Part shown: positions 10,349 through 20,774 of the stretch, piece after piece
How positions within the stretch are numbered: the first letter of the stretch is position 1
How the letters are laid out: each line of letters starts with the position of its first letter
From: Histomonas meleagridis
Lineage: Eukaryota > Parabasalia > Tritrichomonadida > Dientamoebidae
NCBI GenBank assembly: GCA_020186115.1
Contig: WSYJ01000142.1
Coordinates: 992,001-1,056,000 of the forward strand
Direction of reading: 5' to 3'
DNA: 64,000 bases
Position numbers and translations under genes: made by a program
The notes under the pieces: model-generated
The model's database searches: none
Told to the model about the DNA's origin: nothing
The model's input: the letters and a program-made list of their open reading frames with translations, nothing else

Positions 10349-12193
10349 TTACTGTTCAGCAATAGCCATCAATGATGCGTAAACAGTCATAACCATTTCA
10401 GGAACATGTTCAACGATATCTTCTGGGAGTGCATAAACTGTGCCACCGAACTTACGGACCATTGACAACACGTACTTGGCGTTACGTGCCATCATCTCTG
10501 GTTCGCCTGAGCTGTCGTAGATTGACCAGTCGACTGTCTCTGGCTTGAGGACGTCGATGAGTGTCAAGATTGGCTTAGAGTCGGAGATTGCGTCGTCCTT
10601 GAACGACTTGATTTCGCACTTTCCGGCCGTCTTCTCGTTGGCCCATGCGACGATTTGCTCATCCTTGATCTTAGCGCCGCCGCCGAGCTTCTTGAATGTC
10701 TTCAAGTAGTCGTATCTCATCATTTGCCACATGACGGCTAAGATCAACTTAGTGTTTCCATCATTGATATCTGCGCCGGAGATGTTGACAACTGATAAGC
10801 CGAGTGTCTCCTTGCAGATCTTGACAACGTAGTCGTTGTTCTGGACTGCCTTGAACTTGTTCATCTTTTGTGTGCTGACTTGCTTCCAGTTGACGCATCC
10901 TGGCTCGAGCTTGTCAAGCATTTGAAGTAAGACAAGTCCGTCCTTGACGCCGTCAGCGAGGTTGGAAACGAACGGATCAACGCCGCATGAGTTCATCCAG
11001 AGGCAGAATTGGCGCTCGATACGTGTGCCTTGTGCAGCGAATAATGCTTCATCGAGTTGTGCAAGTTCGGCTTCGGATAATGGCTCAAGTCCTGGACGTG
11101 TGTTGAAGATGTTGGCAACAAATGCAAGGTTAAGCTTTGGATGGCCGCGGACAATTTCACGTGGTGTAACGAACTTGCGGCATTCGATCTTGTCGGCTTC
11201 TTGAAGCATTAATTCGGCACGTTCGGAAAGATCGCTCTCGCGCATTGGGGCCATTGTGCAGCATTCTGGTGCGATTTGCTTGAGAACTGTGGTGAGGATT
11301 TCGGAGTCGGAGAGATCCTTTGTGAAGTTGGTTGCACGACGTTGACTTCCAGCATTTTCAAGATGATAGTTCAACCAACGAAGAAGAATTTCTTCTGGCT
11401 TAAGCTTGAGGAGATCTTCGATTGTTTCTCCTGGCTTGAGAAGACGGAAAAGTTCTGGGTGAACTGTAAGTTGGATATCTTTGAGAAGTGATTCACGGAT
11501 AAGTTGCCATGTAAGACCAAGAACAAGATGTGGAACACCTTCGCGGATATCGTGTGGACCAATGTTAACTGTTGACATACCAATGGACTTGGCGGAATTG
11601 ATGGCAAGTGTGCAGTTTTCAAGGATCTTGTATTGGTTAAGTTTTGGTGGAAGAGCAATAACTTTGTCATGGATTGTGTCTGGAGCAGCAAGGTTAACAA
11701 GCTTGCACATAAGGATACCATCTTGAACAGCTGTGAAGAGAGCATCACCTTCTGGATCAATTGGAAGGATATGTTGAAGGGCTGGATCTTCACCAAGTTC
11801 TTGGTTAAGATAGTTAACAAAACCAGTAACTTCTTCTTGTGGATAAGCGTGTTCACCACGGGCACCAGCTGCCTTGATAAGGTTTTGTTGCTTCTTAAGA
11901 CCTTCGCTAAGTTTGGATGATGCACCACTTTCCTTTTCTTTGATGAAGATTGTAAGGAATTCACCAAAGTCAATGAGGCCATCACCATCGATATCTACCT
12001 CTTCAATGTACTTCTTAACTTCATCACGTGTAGCTGGAACTTGGATGGATTTGAAGAGAGCCATGATTTCGGTGATTCCTAATTTTCCAGAATCATCAGC
12101 ATCAAGACTGTTGAAGTGCTGGGAATACATGAGAATTTCATCAGGTGTGAGTTGTGGGTACTTTGGGATGTACTCGTTTGCGTTAACAGGCAT
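10349..12193 (-). CDS. Fimbrin/plastin: actin-bundling protein with two EF-hands and four CH domains
   Basis: 614 aa, close to the usual ~620-630 aa of plastins. Residues ~15-90 hold two EF-hands; both calcium loops are well formed (DADDSGKLGITE and DIDGDGLIDFGE). From ~120 to the end there are four calponin-homology domains arranged as two actin-binding modules, with typical segments such as DGILMCKLVNLAAPDTI, HLVLGLTWQLIR, LADGVKDGLVLLQMLD, NTKLILAVMWQMMR and the final PEMVMTVYASLMAIAEQ. By family it cross-links actin filaments into bundles under calcium control. The start is set by the only Met before the EF-hands and by a TCACT initiator 7 nt upstream. The 3' two-thirds of the gene uses many G/C-ending codons, unlike the AT-ending codons of its neighbours, which suggests high expression. 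Divergent from the BEACH gene. Confidence 0.95.
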   Translation of the reverse strand: MPVNANEYIPKYPQLTPDEILMYSQHFNSLDADDSGKLGITEIMALFKSIQVPATRDEVKKYIEEVDIDGDGLIDFGEFLTIFIKEKESGASSKLSEGLKKQQNLIKAAGARGEHAYPQEEVTGFVNYLNQELGEDPALQHILPIDPEGDALFTAVQDGILMCKLVNLAAPDTIHDKVIALPPKLNQYKILENCTLAINSAKSIGMSTVNIGPHDIREGVPHLVLGLTWQLIRESLLKDIQLTVHPELFRLLKPGETIEDLLKLKPEEILLRWLNYHLENAGSQRRATNFTKDLSDSEILTTVLKQIAPECCTMAPMRESDLSERAELMLQEADKIECRKFVTPREIVRGHPKLNLAFVANIFNTRPGLEPLSEAELAQLDEALFAAQGTRIERQFCLWMNSCGVDPFVSNLADGVKDGLVLLQMLDKLEPGCVNWKQVSTQKMNKFKAVQNNDYVVKICKETLGLSVVNISGADINDGNTKLILAVMWQMMRYDYLKTFKKLGGGAKIKDEQIVAWANEKTAGKCEIKSFKDDAISDSKPILTLIDVLKPETVDWSIYDSSGEPEMMARNAKYVLSMVRKFGGTVYALPEDIVEHVPEMVMTVYASLMAIAEQ

Positions 12194-12197
12194 TCGA

Positions 12198-12202
12198 AGT
12201 GA
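12198..12202 (-). promoter_or_regulatory. Initiator (Inr) of the plastin gene
   Basis: TCACT on the minus strand matches the trichomonad initiator TCA-Y-(A/T). With transcription starting at the A, the 5' UTR would be 7 nt, in the range typical of trichomonads. Confidence 0.7.
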
Positions 12203-12858
12203 AGTAAAAACTTGAACTGTTCAAATTGTCCCTTTTAATTTAACATCTACAAAAACTAAAATATCTTTTGAAATAAATTGAAAAGTAAAAAAAAAACAAA
12301 ATATCTGATATACAATATCAATAGTAAACACAGATCAAAAGAATTAGATTATTTAATGAAGATTTAATTAAGATAAATAAATTTTTTTCTAATTTGTATT
12401 AACGATAGTTAATTCAAAAAGAAAAAATCCGCTTTCAAAAAGTGAAACCAGCAACGTTTGGTACCAAACCTTTTATCCACACAAACAAGGACAATCAAGA
12501 GTTGAAATTTCATGACAAACTAACCCCTTATAACAATGCATAAATAATCTTCTCTTTTCAACAATGTTCAAATATTAAGCAAAAGAAAGAAAATAATTGA
12601 TGTCAAGAAAGTGGATCATGATTAGGTTTGAAAAAAAGTTTCAAAAGAGCTCATCACCAAAACGTTGTAAAAAGGTTTCATTCAATATCAAACAAACATA
12701 TTCAAACTAATATTGATTTTTGAATAGTTTATTTTCGTGAAAGTCGTTTTGAGTATCTTTTGAGTTGAAAGATTTGCATAATCCCAAATATCCAATGCAT
12801 TACCAAACTGGATCAAATGTAAAATTTGTTATATTTCTGAATTCCTTCAAATTGGACA
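12203..12858. other. Divergent intergenic region between plastin and BEACH genes
   Basis: About 650 bp shared by two divergent genes, so it should hold both promoters. I see an initiator for plastin at its left edge but no TCA-Y-W close to the BEACH ATG. A GGTACCAAACC word sits near 12461-12471, next to CAGCAACGTTTGG. No coding or RNA gene recognised. Confidence 0.4.
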
Positions 12859-15800
12859 ATGTATGCTCATCGTTCTTTGAATGACGATGAAAAGTGCCAG
12901 TGCCACAAGAAAAAATATGCAGTTTTGTGTAAATTATTGAAAATATCTCAGATGGAACCACTGCCTCCAGACCGGAAAAACATTGTGATTTCAATTTTAT
13001 CATGTCAAACAAACTTGAAGGCCAAAGATGCGGTTTCACGTCTATCAAAATTTAAATATTTAAAAAATATTCATCTTAAACTATTAACCAGTCGACAAAT
13101 TAAAACCATTCCGAAAGATGCCAATTCGATTGTTGAATTAATTCCTGATTTATCTATGTACTTATCTTTGGATGTATTTTCTTTAGATGAGATTCCAAAA
13201 GTTGATTTAAAAGATCCTATTCTAAATCAATATTTAGGATTTTTTATTCTGTATCAGTACATTGCATTTTTGATACAATATGAAATTACATCGACTCCAG
13301 AATGTCTTGTATCATTATTTACAGCTTTTTCACTTTTTTCAAATCATGAATATCAAAGTATCATTAATGCGGCATTTTTAGATATTTTTTATATTGTTTT
13401 TCAATGTTTTTCTAGTAGTTTTTTTTCCACATTATTTTCACCATTATCGAATTACTTTCTCAAAAATCCATCAGTCACTCCAGAAATTGCATCCTACATC
13501 CCCATATTCTTTTCTTTGTTAGTCAAAGAAGAGCAAGGCTTAAATTCGAATTCAATTTCCAATAGTTTTGGATTATTTATATCACTTTTATGTATGAATC
13601 AAAAAGAATTTATGAATCAAACCATTGTAGGACTATCATTTGAAATCATTAAACCATTTTTAAATAAGTTACAAACGGAAGCATTTATCATATTCGAAAA
13701 CATTTTTCCTTCATTAGATAATAATTTAATTGAAAATTTTTTTAGGGAATTACCAATATCACTAATTACTAAAATCGAAACACAAAATAAATATATATTT
13801 TTACCTTATGCACAAAGTTATGAATCATTTGAACCTTCACCAAGTCCTGAATGTATATTTAATTTTTCATCAATCGAAACATATGAAAATGGATTTGATT
13901 TAACACAAGAAATAAAAACAATAAATGTAAATCTAAAATATTTATGTAAAGAACCATTAACATCATTAATTGATAATATCATTCGATTAATTGGGAATTC
14001 GGAAAAAATTATAAATATTTTTATCGATAATTATATAAAACTTATAAAAGAAAAAGAAAATTCAACTTTTATTAATGAAATTTATGGGTTTTTAATACTT
14101 TTTTGGGTAAAAATTCCAAAAAATATTAAATTATCAAATGATATTGAAATACCAAAATGTTTATTTAATCCATCTATAACGATATATAATGAAAAATGTG
14201 ATATACAACAAAAAGAAACATTATATACAATTCGTTATTATAGTATTTATTCGATAATTAAATTATTTCCACAAAATTTAGAGAAGTTATTATTATCATT
14301 AATACAATATCCACTTTTATTTTCAGATGTAATTGAACATTGTATATTATTCATTAATGAAATCTGTGAATTAATTATATCTGATCATAAAATTATTCGC
14401 GGAATTCGATTAATGGCAATGCAACTTCAAAACGAAGAATTCCATCAAAAAATTTCTAAAAATGTTATCGAAAAAGCAAGGTTATCATTGTTTAAATTAA
14501 TATCATTAATATTCCAAGAAAAAGGAATGATAAATTTGTTTTTTGATGATATTTTATTTTTAACATTTTTTTTATCTTTGCTGTATGAAGAAAATATTCG
14601 TCCATTTATATTATCTAAAATTAAAATGTATTTAAGTAATGATAATATTTCGGAGCATTTTTTGTTTTCGATTTGTCAAGTTATAGAACAAGTTCGTCCT
14701 TCATTACCTCAAACTAAATTCATTTTATTAATGATAGATTTAGTTTCTACAATTAAATCTTCAAATAATTCGAAACTTTTATGTACACAAATTTGTGATT
14801 TATTAAAAAATCAATTTTCTGAATATGATAATAGTAAAGAATCAAATAAATTACTCATGGAAATTATACCATTATTTACTGAAGTAGAAGATATATCACC
14901 TACTTGTATATCAGCATTAGAAACACCTTTAACAAAGTTTAAACATGATATAAATGATTTTAATTTATTAGTAAATTTACTTTCTGGATCAAACAATTCG
15001 AATTATTCATATGAAAATCCAAATTTTATAATTAAAAATGGACAAACGTTAAATATTTTATTTAAATTATTTATCGATGACGAACAAATTGATGTAATTC
15101 ATTTTTCATATCAATTATGTTTATATAATCAAAAGAATTGTTATATATGTCATATGAATGGATTTGATATATTAGTTTTAGATTATGTATTTCAAAATCG
15201 CCAAAATAATACAATGAAAATCTCAAAGATTTTATCACTTGTAGTATTAATATCTTCATATATATCATCGCCTGTAGTTGTACAACGTTTTATTTCATTA
15301 TTTATACCAGTCGAAAGTCGATATATCTCAGAAATACATTATCAATTACTTCAACCTTTACATACTATATTTACAAACTCATTTGATGTTCCATGTTTTT
15401 CAATTCCTTTAAATTTCGAACAGGTATGTAAAATAACATTACCAAAAATCGGATTTTCATATGTATTTTGGTTATGTTTTGAGAATGAAACAAAGACGAA
15501 ATTATTTTCATTAAATACACAAGATAAAACATTATTTTCATTATATTTAGAAAATGATAAACTTTTAGTTAATGACATTTCAACCGGAATTATCTTATTA
15601 AAAAATCGTTGGACTCATATATGTATTAATTATGATACACAACAACAAAATTATTCGATATTTATAGATGGTCATAATACAATTTCAGTAAATTTACAAC
15701 TTGAATTTAATAATAATCAAATGTTTACACAAATTGGTGGTAATGAAAAAACGGATTGTCGAATTAGTAATTTTGGATTATATTCTAAATTAACAAAACA

Positions 15801-18800
15801 ACAAATTAATAGTATATTTACTATAGGCCCTCGATCAATACGTACTATGTATTCACCTATATTTTATTATAATGCTAAAAATATGAAAACAATATCAGAA
15901 CATGAATTAACTATTAAAGTACATAATTTTGCTGATATTTTATTATTATTTTTTAAAATTGAAATTTTATTACCACTTTTCGCTCAAATTGATTTACCTT
16001 TAAAATCAGGTAATAAATCTAATTTCGGTATAATGGGCGTAATATCTATTTTAGAAGTAGCATTTTTATCTGGTGAATTAGAACAATATGAATTTGCTAA
16101 ATCAAAAGGATTTTCTATTATAGCACATTTGTTATGTAGTTCATCACCAAAACAAATTTCTACACATGTATATTTAGCGTTTTATAGGATATTCCAAATA
16201 TTAATAAGTGAAAATGCTAAAAAAGAATTGTTTTTACAAATATTAATGAACGTTGAAATTTGGTTTGTTATACCGAATGAAGATCAATTACAAATATTAA
16301 ATCATTGGAAGAATTTTGTATTTCCGAATAATTCTTCAATGTTTTTCGAATTAATGCCAATAAATTCTTTGTTGAATGTATTACGAATATATTATTGGTA
16401 TGAAATTATTAATACAAATGAAATTAGAGGTGAAATACCTTCAACACGACAAAGGAATCATCAATTAAATGTAAAAGAATGTCGAAAAGTATTATTAGAA
16501 TTAATATTAAATATGTCAATGATACGTTTTACTATTAATGATTTTAATTTTATTATAAATAATTTCATTACTATTAAAGATCAAAAACAAAGAATTGATT
16601 TATTAAATTTATTATCTAAAATCATTTGTAATAATAATTTCCAATTAACTGATTTCTATAAAATATTATCAAAAATATATGAAAATATAGAAATAGAATC
16701 CGATAAAATTATAATAAAAATATTTAAAGTTATTATAAATATACATAAAAAATCAAAAGATTTCACTCTATCACAACATTTAGATATCTTATTAGAAAAA
16801 ATTAAAAATCGAAAATTTACTGAAAAATTATATAAATCAATAATTCAAATGGTAAAAAATGATTCACCAGAAATGTTTCAAATTGGTTCTTATATATCAT
16901 ATAAGTTAAATAGTTTAGGGCTTTATAATGAATTAAATCCTGATAAAAATTTTGCGTCAGAAGAAAATTGGGAATATTATTCAATATGTGAAGCAATTAA
17001 TCAACAAGAAGCAGAAAGTTATAAAATTTATACATTTTTAAGTCAATGTTCATATGATTGTTGGCGAAAACTTTTCACTTCGATTGAATATTGTTGTTTA
17101 ACCTTAAACACCCAAAGTGATATCCATAAGAGTCGACTTTTACGAGTTATTTTATTATTATTAATATCGGAAAAAAATAATATTAAAGAAGAAGAAGTAA
17201 TAACAGTGATATCAATGGTAAAGTTTTATTTGTTTTATCAAAACTCTAAAGAAAGAAAATCGCCAATATTTCACAAGAATAATAATTTTGATGGTTATGT
17301 ATTTGGATGTAGATTTACAAATGATTTTAAATGGGAAGATATATATTTCGTTAAATATATATTACAAATTGCTTTAAATTATCGAATATATGAAACAATT
17401 CAACTTTCTTTAATTGTTTCGGGATTCTCTTTAAAGGATTTACATGATGAAATTATAATATGGTTAACTCAAATGGATTTCACTAAATTAGAAATCGAAC
17501 AATTTTCAAATGAATTTACATTTTTAAATTATAAATTTATTTTATTAGGACAATCTTTACATACATATTTACCAAAATATGAATCAAATATTATTACTTA
17601 TACACAAGTTCAATCATTTCAATTTGCTTTAGATCAACAATTAATTTCAGATACAATTTCTTATAAAACTTCAAAACAAAAACATAAGGAATTTATTGAA
17701 AAAATCGAAAAAGATATAATCCAAAAACAAATAGAAATACCTATAACAACTACAATTTCAGATTTTATGGATCAATTACATGTTAAAAATGAAGAAAACT
17801 CAAAATTATGGCAACGTTTATGGAGGAACGTTAACTCTGATGGGGCACCCTGGGCGCCCTCTCAAAAACTTGGGATCCATTTAGACATCAAATGGAAACG
17901 TGATTTTTCATTATGTGCATTTAATTGTCCATTTAAATTAAAACAAAATCATAAATTTGATGATCATATGAAAGCATCATTTTCTCGAGATGCAGGAAGT
18001 TCTACTACTGCAACCGAATTATTATTACAATATCAAAAACAACTTCAAGATGAATATAGTAAATCAGCTCCACCAGAAATATTAAGTATATCATCATTAC
18101 AAGAGAAATCGTCATTACATTTAGAGAAAAATGAAGGGAAACAATTATCAACATATGATTGTGTATTAGTTGGAGTCAAAGATACATATCCGGGAACATT
18201 TGTAATATATCATAATTCATTACATATTATCTTAAATCCATCGAAGAAAACATTTGTCATATCAATACCAATGATTTCATTTATTTATTTACGAAGATTT
18301 TGTCAACTTAAGACGGCAATTGAAATCTTTTTAATAAGTGGTATAACATATTTCATTAATTTTCCACATTATTTATCGACAGATATAATTCAACGTATAC
18401 AATCATTAACTACAATTGATAATAGTCATGTCCAACAAACAGATAACGTAACATTTTTTAATTCTTTATCTTATACTGATAAATGGGTTAAAGGAGAAAT
18501 ATCAACATTTGAATATTTAATGAAAATTAATATAATTAGTGGGAGATCATTTAATGATCCATCACAATATCCATTTTTACCATGGATTATCTCTAATTAT
18601 TCCACAGATAAAATCGATTTAAATGATCCGAACATATATCGTGATTTATCTAAACCTATAGGTGCAATTAATGAAAAAAGAATTAAAGATTTACGGAAGA
18701 AGAAAAATGATTTAGCTATATACTTCCAAAATGGTTATCTCTATAGTTCTTTTGCGATATGTCCACTTACTGTTTATTTATGGCTAATTCGAATGGAACC

Positions 18801-20244
18801 ATTTGCTTCATTACATATTAAAATGCAAAGTGGTAAATTCGATCATTCATCACGAATTTTCACTTCTATTGAAGATTCATTTTATCTTGTGACACATCAT
18901 TTTAATGATTATCGAGAACTTACTCCAGAATTCTTTTTTCAACCTGAGTTTTTAATAAATTATAATCATTTCGATTTAGGTTCTGTAGGAACAAAGAAAA
19001 TCGATGACGTAATATTACCAAAATGGGCTAATAACGCTATAGATTTTGTTTATATAATGAGGAAAGCTTTAGAATCGGATTACGTATCAAATAATATTAA
19101 TAATTGGATCGATTTATTTTGGGGATATAAACAAGAAGGTGAAGAAGCACTTAAAGCTGATAACTTATATAATCCAGATTTATATGAATCAGCTTGGACT
19201 AATGTAACGTTAAAAGATCCTATTCGAAGAGCTGAAATTGAAGCTTCGATGTGTCACGTTGGTCAAATACCATTAAAATTGTTTAATGAACCACATCCAC
19301 ATCGACAAGTCTTAAACTTAGATGTTATTCAACATCAATTATCTTCAATACAAATTACAAATAATAAAATCAAAATGGCAATTTTCGATAAATCTAAGAA
19401 AAATAACGATGGAATAAAGTTGGCAATTTTGAACGATGAATCACTTATATTATATAAAATTATAATACAAAATACCGAATTTAAAGTTGTTGAAACGAGT
19501 AATAATATATCAAAAAATAACTTAATAATACCCGGATTTTATAATTATTCTATTATTGGGTTACTTGATACTGGAAAAATTGTTATTAATGAATTAGGTA
19601 TAACATCAATAATTTATCCCGATTTATCAAATATATCATTACTCGAATCAAATAATAAATTCATCGCTGCTGTATCTGATGACGCTACACTTAATATAAT
19701 TAGTAACTTTAATAAGTTTAATATCCCGTTTTATGGTGATGCAATTTCTTGTTGTTCTATCTCAAAAACTTTCGGCGTAGTGGTCTGTGGTACAGTATCT
19801 GGTAAAATTGTTGTATGTTCTTTATTCGAAGGTATTAAAACTAATGTAATTCATATCGAAAATCAAATGAAACCTGAAAAAATTTTGGTCACCCCATCAT
19901 GGGGGTTTATTTTGACATATGCCTCTCAAAATATATCTGGTCATATCACATATAAACTTTTTCTGTACACAATAAATGGAGAGCTAATTAGAAGTATAGA
20001 AACTTCAGCTATAAAATGTTGGTGTTGTTGGAGCTCAAGAAAGGCATTCGATTACGTGATTTTCGCAAATGAAAAAGGAAACCTTTTGGCTTTTGAAGTG
20101 TTTTATTTAAATATTAAAAAACCTTTCCATAGATGCTACAAAGAAATTGTGTCATTATACTATTCAAGAGAAAATAATTTGGTTATTGCCGTTGCAAATG
20201 ATGGAGAAATTTGTTTCATCCCATTTTCGATAAAGGCAAAATAA
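12859..20244 (+). CDS. BEACH-domain giant protein (LYST/neurobeachin-like) with ConA-like, PH-BEACH and WD40 parts
   Basis: 2461 aa. Residues ~1-860 are helical repeat. Residues ~865-1000 form a concanavalin-like beta-sandwich (GFSYVFWLCFENE, WTHICINYD, FIDGHNTISV, TQIGGNEKTDCRISNFGLY). Helical sequence resumes to ~1640. Around 1650-1720 is the stretch before the PH domain (NSDGAPWAP, KWKRDFSLCAFNCPF). The PH-like domain (~1765-1870) and the BEACH domain (~1872-2150) follow; the BEACH signature is clear: YPFLPWIISNYSTDKIDL, YRDLSKPIGA, then FDLGSVG...VILPKWA and FWGYKQEGEEALKADNLY. WD40-type blades occupy ~2160-2461. Family members act in membrane trafficking, lysosome size control and phagocytosis. 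The start ATG at 12859 is the first in frame; the frame is not open far upstream. The stop TAA is followed within a few bases by TAAA. Confidence 0.93.
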   Translation: MYAHRSLNDDEKCQCHKKKYAVLCKLLKISQMEPLPPDRKNIVISILSCQTNLKAKDAVSRLSKFKYLKNIHLKLLTSRQIKTIPKDANSIVELIPDLSMYLSLDVFSLDEIPKVDLKDPILNQYLGFFILYQYIAFLIQYEITSTPECLVSLFTAFSLFSNHEYQSIINAAFLDIFYIVFQCFSSSFFSTLFSPLSNYFLKNPSVTPEIASYIPIFFSLLVKEEQGLNSNSISNSFGLFISLLCMNQKEFMNQTIVGLSFEIIKPFLNKLQTEAFIIFENIFPSLDNNLIENFFRELPISLITKIETQNKYIFLPYAQSYESFEPSPSPECIFNFSSIETYENGFDLTQEIKTINVNLKYLCKEPLTSLIDNIIRLIGNSEKIINIFIDNYIKLIKEKENSTFINEIYGFLILFWVKIPKNIKLSNDIEIPKCLFNPSITIYNEKCDIQQKETLYTIRYYSIYSIIKLFPQNLEKLLLSLIQYPLLFSDVIEHCILFINEICELIISDHKIIRGIRLMAMQLQNEEFHQKISKNVIEKARLSLFKLISLIFQEKGMINLFFDDILFLTFFLSLLYEENIRPFILSKIKMYLSNDNISEHFLFSICQVIEQVRPSLPQTKFILLMIDLVSTIKSSNNSKLLCTQICDLLKNQFSEYDNSKESNKLLMEIIPLFTEVEDISPTCISALETPLTKFKHDINDFNLLVNLLSGSNNSNYSYENPNFIIKNGQTLNILFKLFIDDEQIDVIHFSYQLCLYNQKNCYICHMNGFDILVLDYVFQNRQNNTMKISKILSLVVLISSYISSPVVVQRFISLFIPVESRYISEIHYQLLQPLHTIFTNSFDVPCFSIPLNFEQVCKITLPKIGFSYVFWLCFENETKTKLFSLNTQDKTLFSLYLENDKLLVNDISTGIILLKNRWTHICINYDTQQQNYSIFIDGHNTISVNLQLEFNNNQMFTQIGGNEKTDCRISNFGLYSKLTKQQINSIFTIGPRSIRTMYSPIFYYNAKNMKTISEHELTIKVHNFADILLLFFKIEILLPLFAQIDLPLKSGNKSNFGIMGVISILEVAFLSGELEQYEFAKSKGFSIIAHLLCSSSPKQISTHVYLAFYRIFQILISENAKKELFLQILMNVEIWFVIPNEDQLQILNHWKNFVFPNNSSMFFELMPINSLLNVLRIYYWYEIINTNEIRGEIPSTRQRNHQLNVKECRKVLLELILNMSMIRFTINDFNFIINNFITIKDQKQRIDLLNLLSKIICNNNFQLTDFYKILSKIYENIEIESDKIIIKIFKVIINIHKKSKDFTLSQHLDILLEKIKNRKFTEKLYKSIIQMVKNDSPEMFQIGSYISYKLNSLGLYNELNPDKNFASEENWEYYSICEAINQQEAESYKIYTFLSQCSYDCWRKLFTSIEYCCLTLNTQSDIHKSRLLRVILLLLISEKNNIKEEEVITVISMVKFYLFYQNSKERKSPIFHKNNNFDGYVFGCRFTNDFKWEDIYFVKYILQIALNYRIYETIQLSLIVSGFSLKDLHDEIIIWLTQMDFTKLEIEQFSNEFTFLNYKFILLGQSLHTYLPKYESNIITYTQVQSFQFALDQQLISDTISYKTSKQKHKEFIEKIEKDIIQKQIEIPITTTISDFMDQLHVKNEENSKLWQRLWRNVNSDGAPWAPSQKLGIHLDIKWKRDFSLCAFNCPFKLKQNHKFDDHMKASFSRDAGSSTTATELLLQYQKQLQDEYSKSAPPEILSISSLQEKSSLHLEKNEGKQLSTYDCVLVGVKDTYPGTFVIYHNSLHIILNPSKKTFVISIPMISFIYLRRFCQLKTAIEIFLISGITYFINFPHYLSTDIIQRIQSLTTIDNSHVQQTDNVTFFNSLSYTDKWVKGEISTFEYLMKINIISGRSFNDPSQYPFLPWIISNYSTDKIDLNDPNIYRDLSKPIGAINEKRIKDLRKKKNDLAIYFQNGYLYSSFAICPLTVYLWLIRMEPFASLHIKMQSGKFDHSSRIFTSIEDSFYLVTHHFNDYRELTPEFFFQPEFLINYNHFDLGSVGTKKIDDVILPKWANNAIDFVYIMRKALESDYVSNNINNWIDLFWGYKQEGEEALKADNLYNPDLYESAWTNVTLKDPIRRAEIEASMCHVGQIPLKLFNEPHPHRQVLNLDVIQHQLSSIQITNNKIKMAIFDKSKKNNDGIKLAILNDESLILYKIIIQNTEFKVVETSNNISKNNLIIPGFYNYSIIGLLDTGKIVINELGITSIIYPDLSNISLLESNNKFIAAVSDDATLNIISNFNKFNIPFYGDAISCCSISKTFGVVVCGTVSGKIVVCSLFEGIKTNVIHIENQMKPEKILVTPSWGFILTYASQNISGHITYKLFLYTINGELIRSIETSAIKCWCCWSSRKAFDYVIFANEKGNLLAFEVFYLNIKKPFHRCYKEIVSLYYSRENNLVIAVANDGEICFIPFSIKAK

Positions 20245-20418
20245 TTAAATAGAAAATTATTATGTTTCTGCGTAATAAATAAATATGAAATAGAATGTTA
20301 TTTTTAAGCAGACTTTAAAATTCATTTGCTCTATGTTTTTATTGTAATTTTTGAATTTGCACATGTTGATGGCTTAATTTTTATATTTATATTAATATAT
20401 GTAAAAATATTATCGTGA

Positions 20419-20490
20419 GGGGCAATAGCTCACCGGTAGAGCATAGGATTGCAGATCCTCTGGTAGTCGGTTCGATTCCGGCTTGCCCCT
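20419..20490 (+). tRNA. tRNA-Cys (anticodon GCA)
   Basis: 72 nt. Acceptor stem GGGGCAA pairs with TTGCCCC, discriminator base T (U73, as usual for tRNA-Cys). The D-arm region carries the A-box-like TAGCTCACCGGTAGAGC, the anticodon loop reads TTGCAGA with anticodon GCA, and the T-arm/B-box is GGTTCGATTCC. No intron. The last 16 bases are duplicated at 26551-26566 as the target-site duplication of the adjacent retroelement. An 8-base T-run at 20492-20499, inside the element, can serve as Pol III terminator. Confidence 0.95.
20475..20490 (+). repeat. Target-site duplication, 5' copy (inside tRNA-Cys)
   Basis: ATTCCGGCTTGCCCCT, the 3' end of the tRNA-Cys gene from the second half of the B-box to the discriminator base. 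An identical 16-mer occurs at 26551-26566. The bases before the two copies (TTCG versus GAGC) and after them (C versus A before a T-run) differ. Confidence 0.9.
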
Positions 20491-20774
20491 CTTTTTTTTC
20501 GATTTTTTATGAACATGCAAAATCAAGAAGAATTATTATACGGCAAGCATCAGCACACTATGACGAGTCCAATGGTGTGCTTTTTGACGATTTTCAAAAA
20601 AACAAATTTCAAATATCTCGAAATTCCACATGTAAAAATCTGGGTTTAACACCGAAACAACCACCTACTCAGGACACAGAGCAAACCCAGATTGCCCAAT
20701 TTCATCCAAATTCAACAAATTTAACAATCGATTCAAAGATCGTACATCGACCAGTTGACGATCTTCTTTCACTT
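20491..20774 (+). other. 5' region of the retrotransposon, open frame without ATG
   Basis: T8 run, then sequence that stays open in the frame of the finger/RT protein although the first ATG comes only at 20775. The same frame is open leftward through the tRNA to 20415. R2-type elements also lack a conventional AUG start, so translation may begin here by a non-AUG route; alternatively this is a 5' UTR that happens to be open. Confidence 0.4.

Noticed and set aside
11371-11988. 205-codon antisense-phase frame within the plastin gene
   Set aside because: It overlaps the CH-domain coding sequence in another frame of the same strand; composition (Leu/Lys/Gln/Ser) is that of an out-of-frame reading.
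20415-20774. Protein-coding start at 20415, reading through the tRNA
   Set aside because: The tRNA gene is intact and the frame has no ATG there; the open stretch over the tRNA is incidental, and the element itself begins only at 20491.
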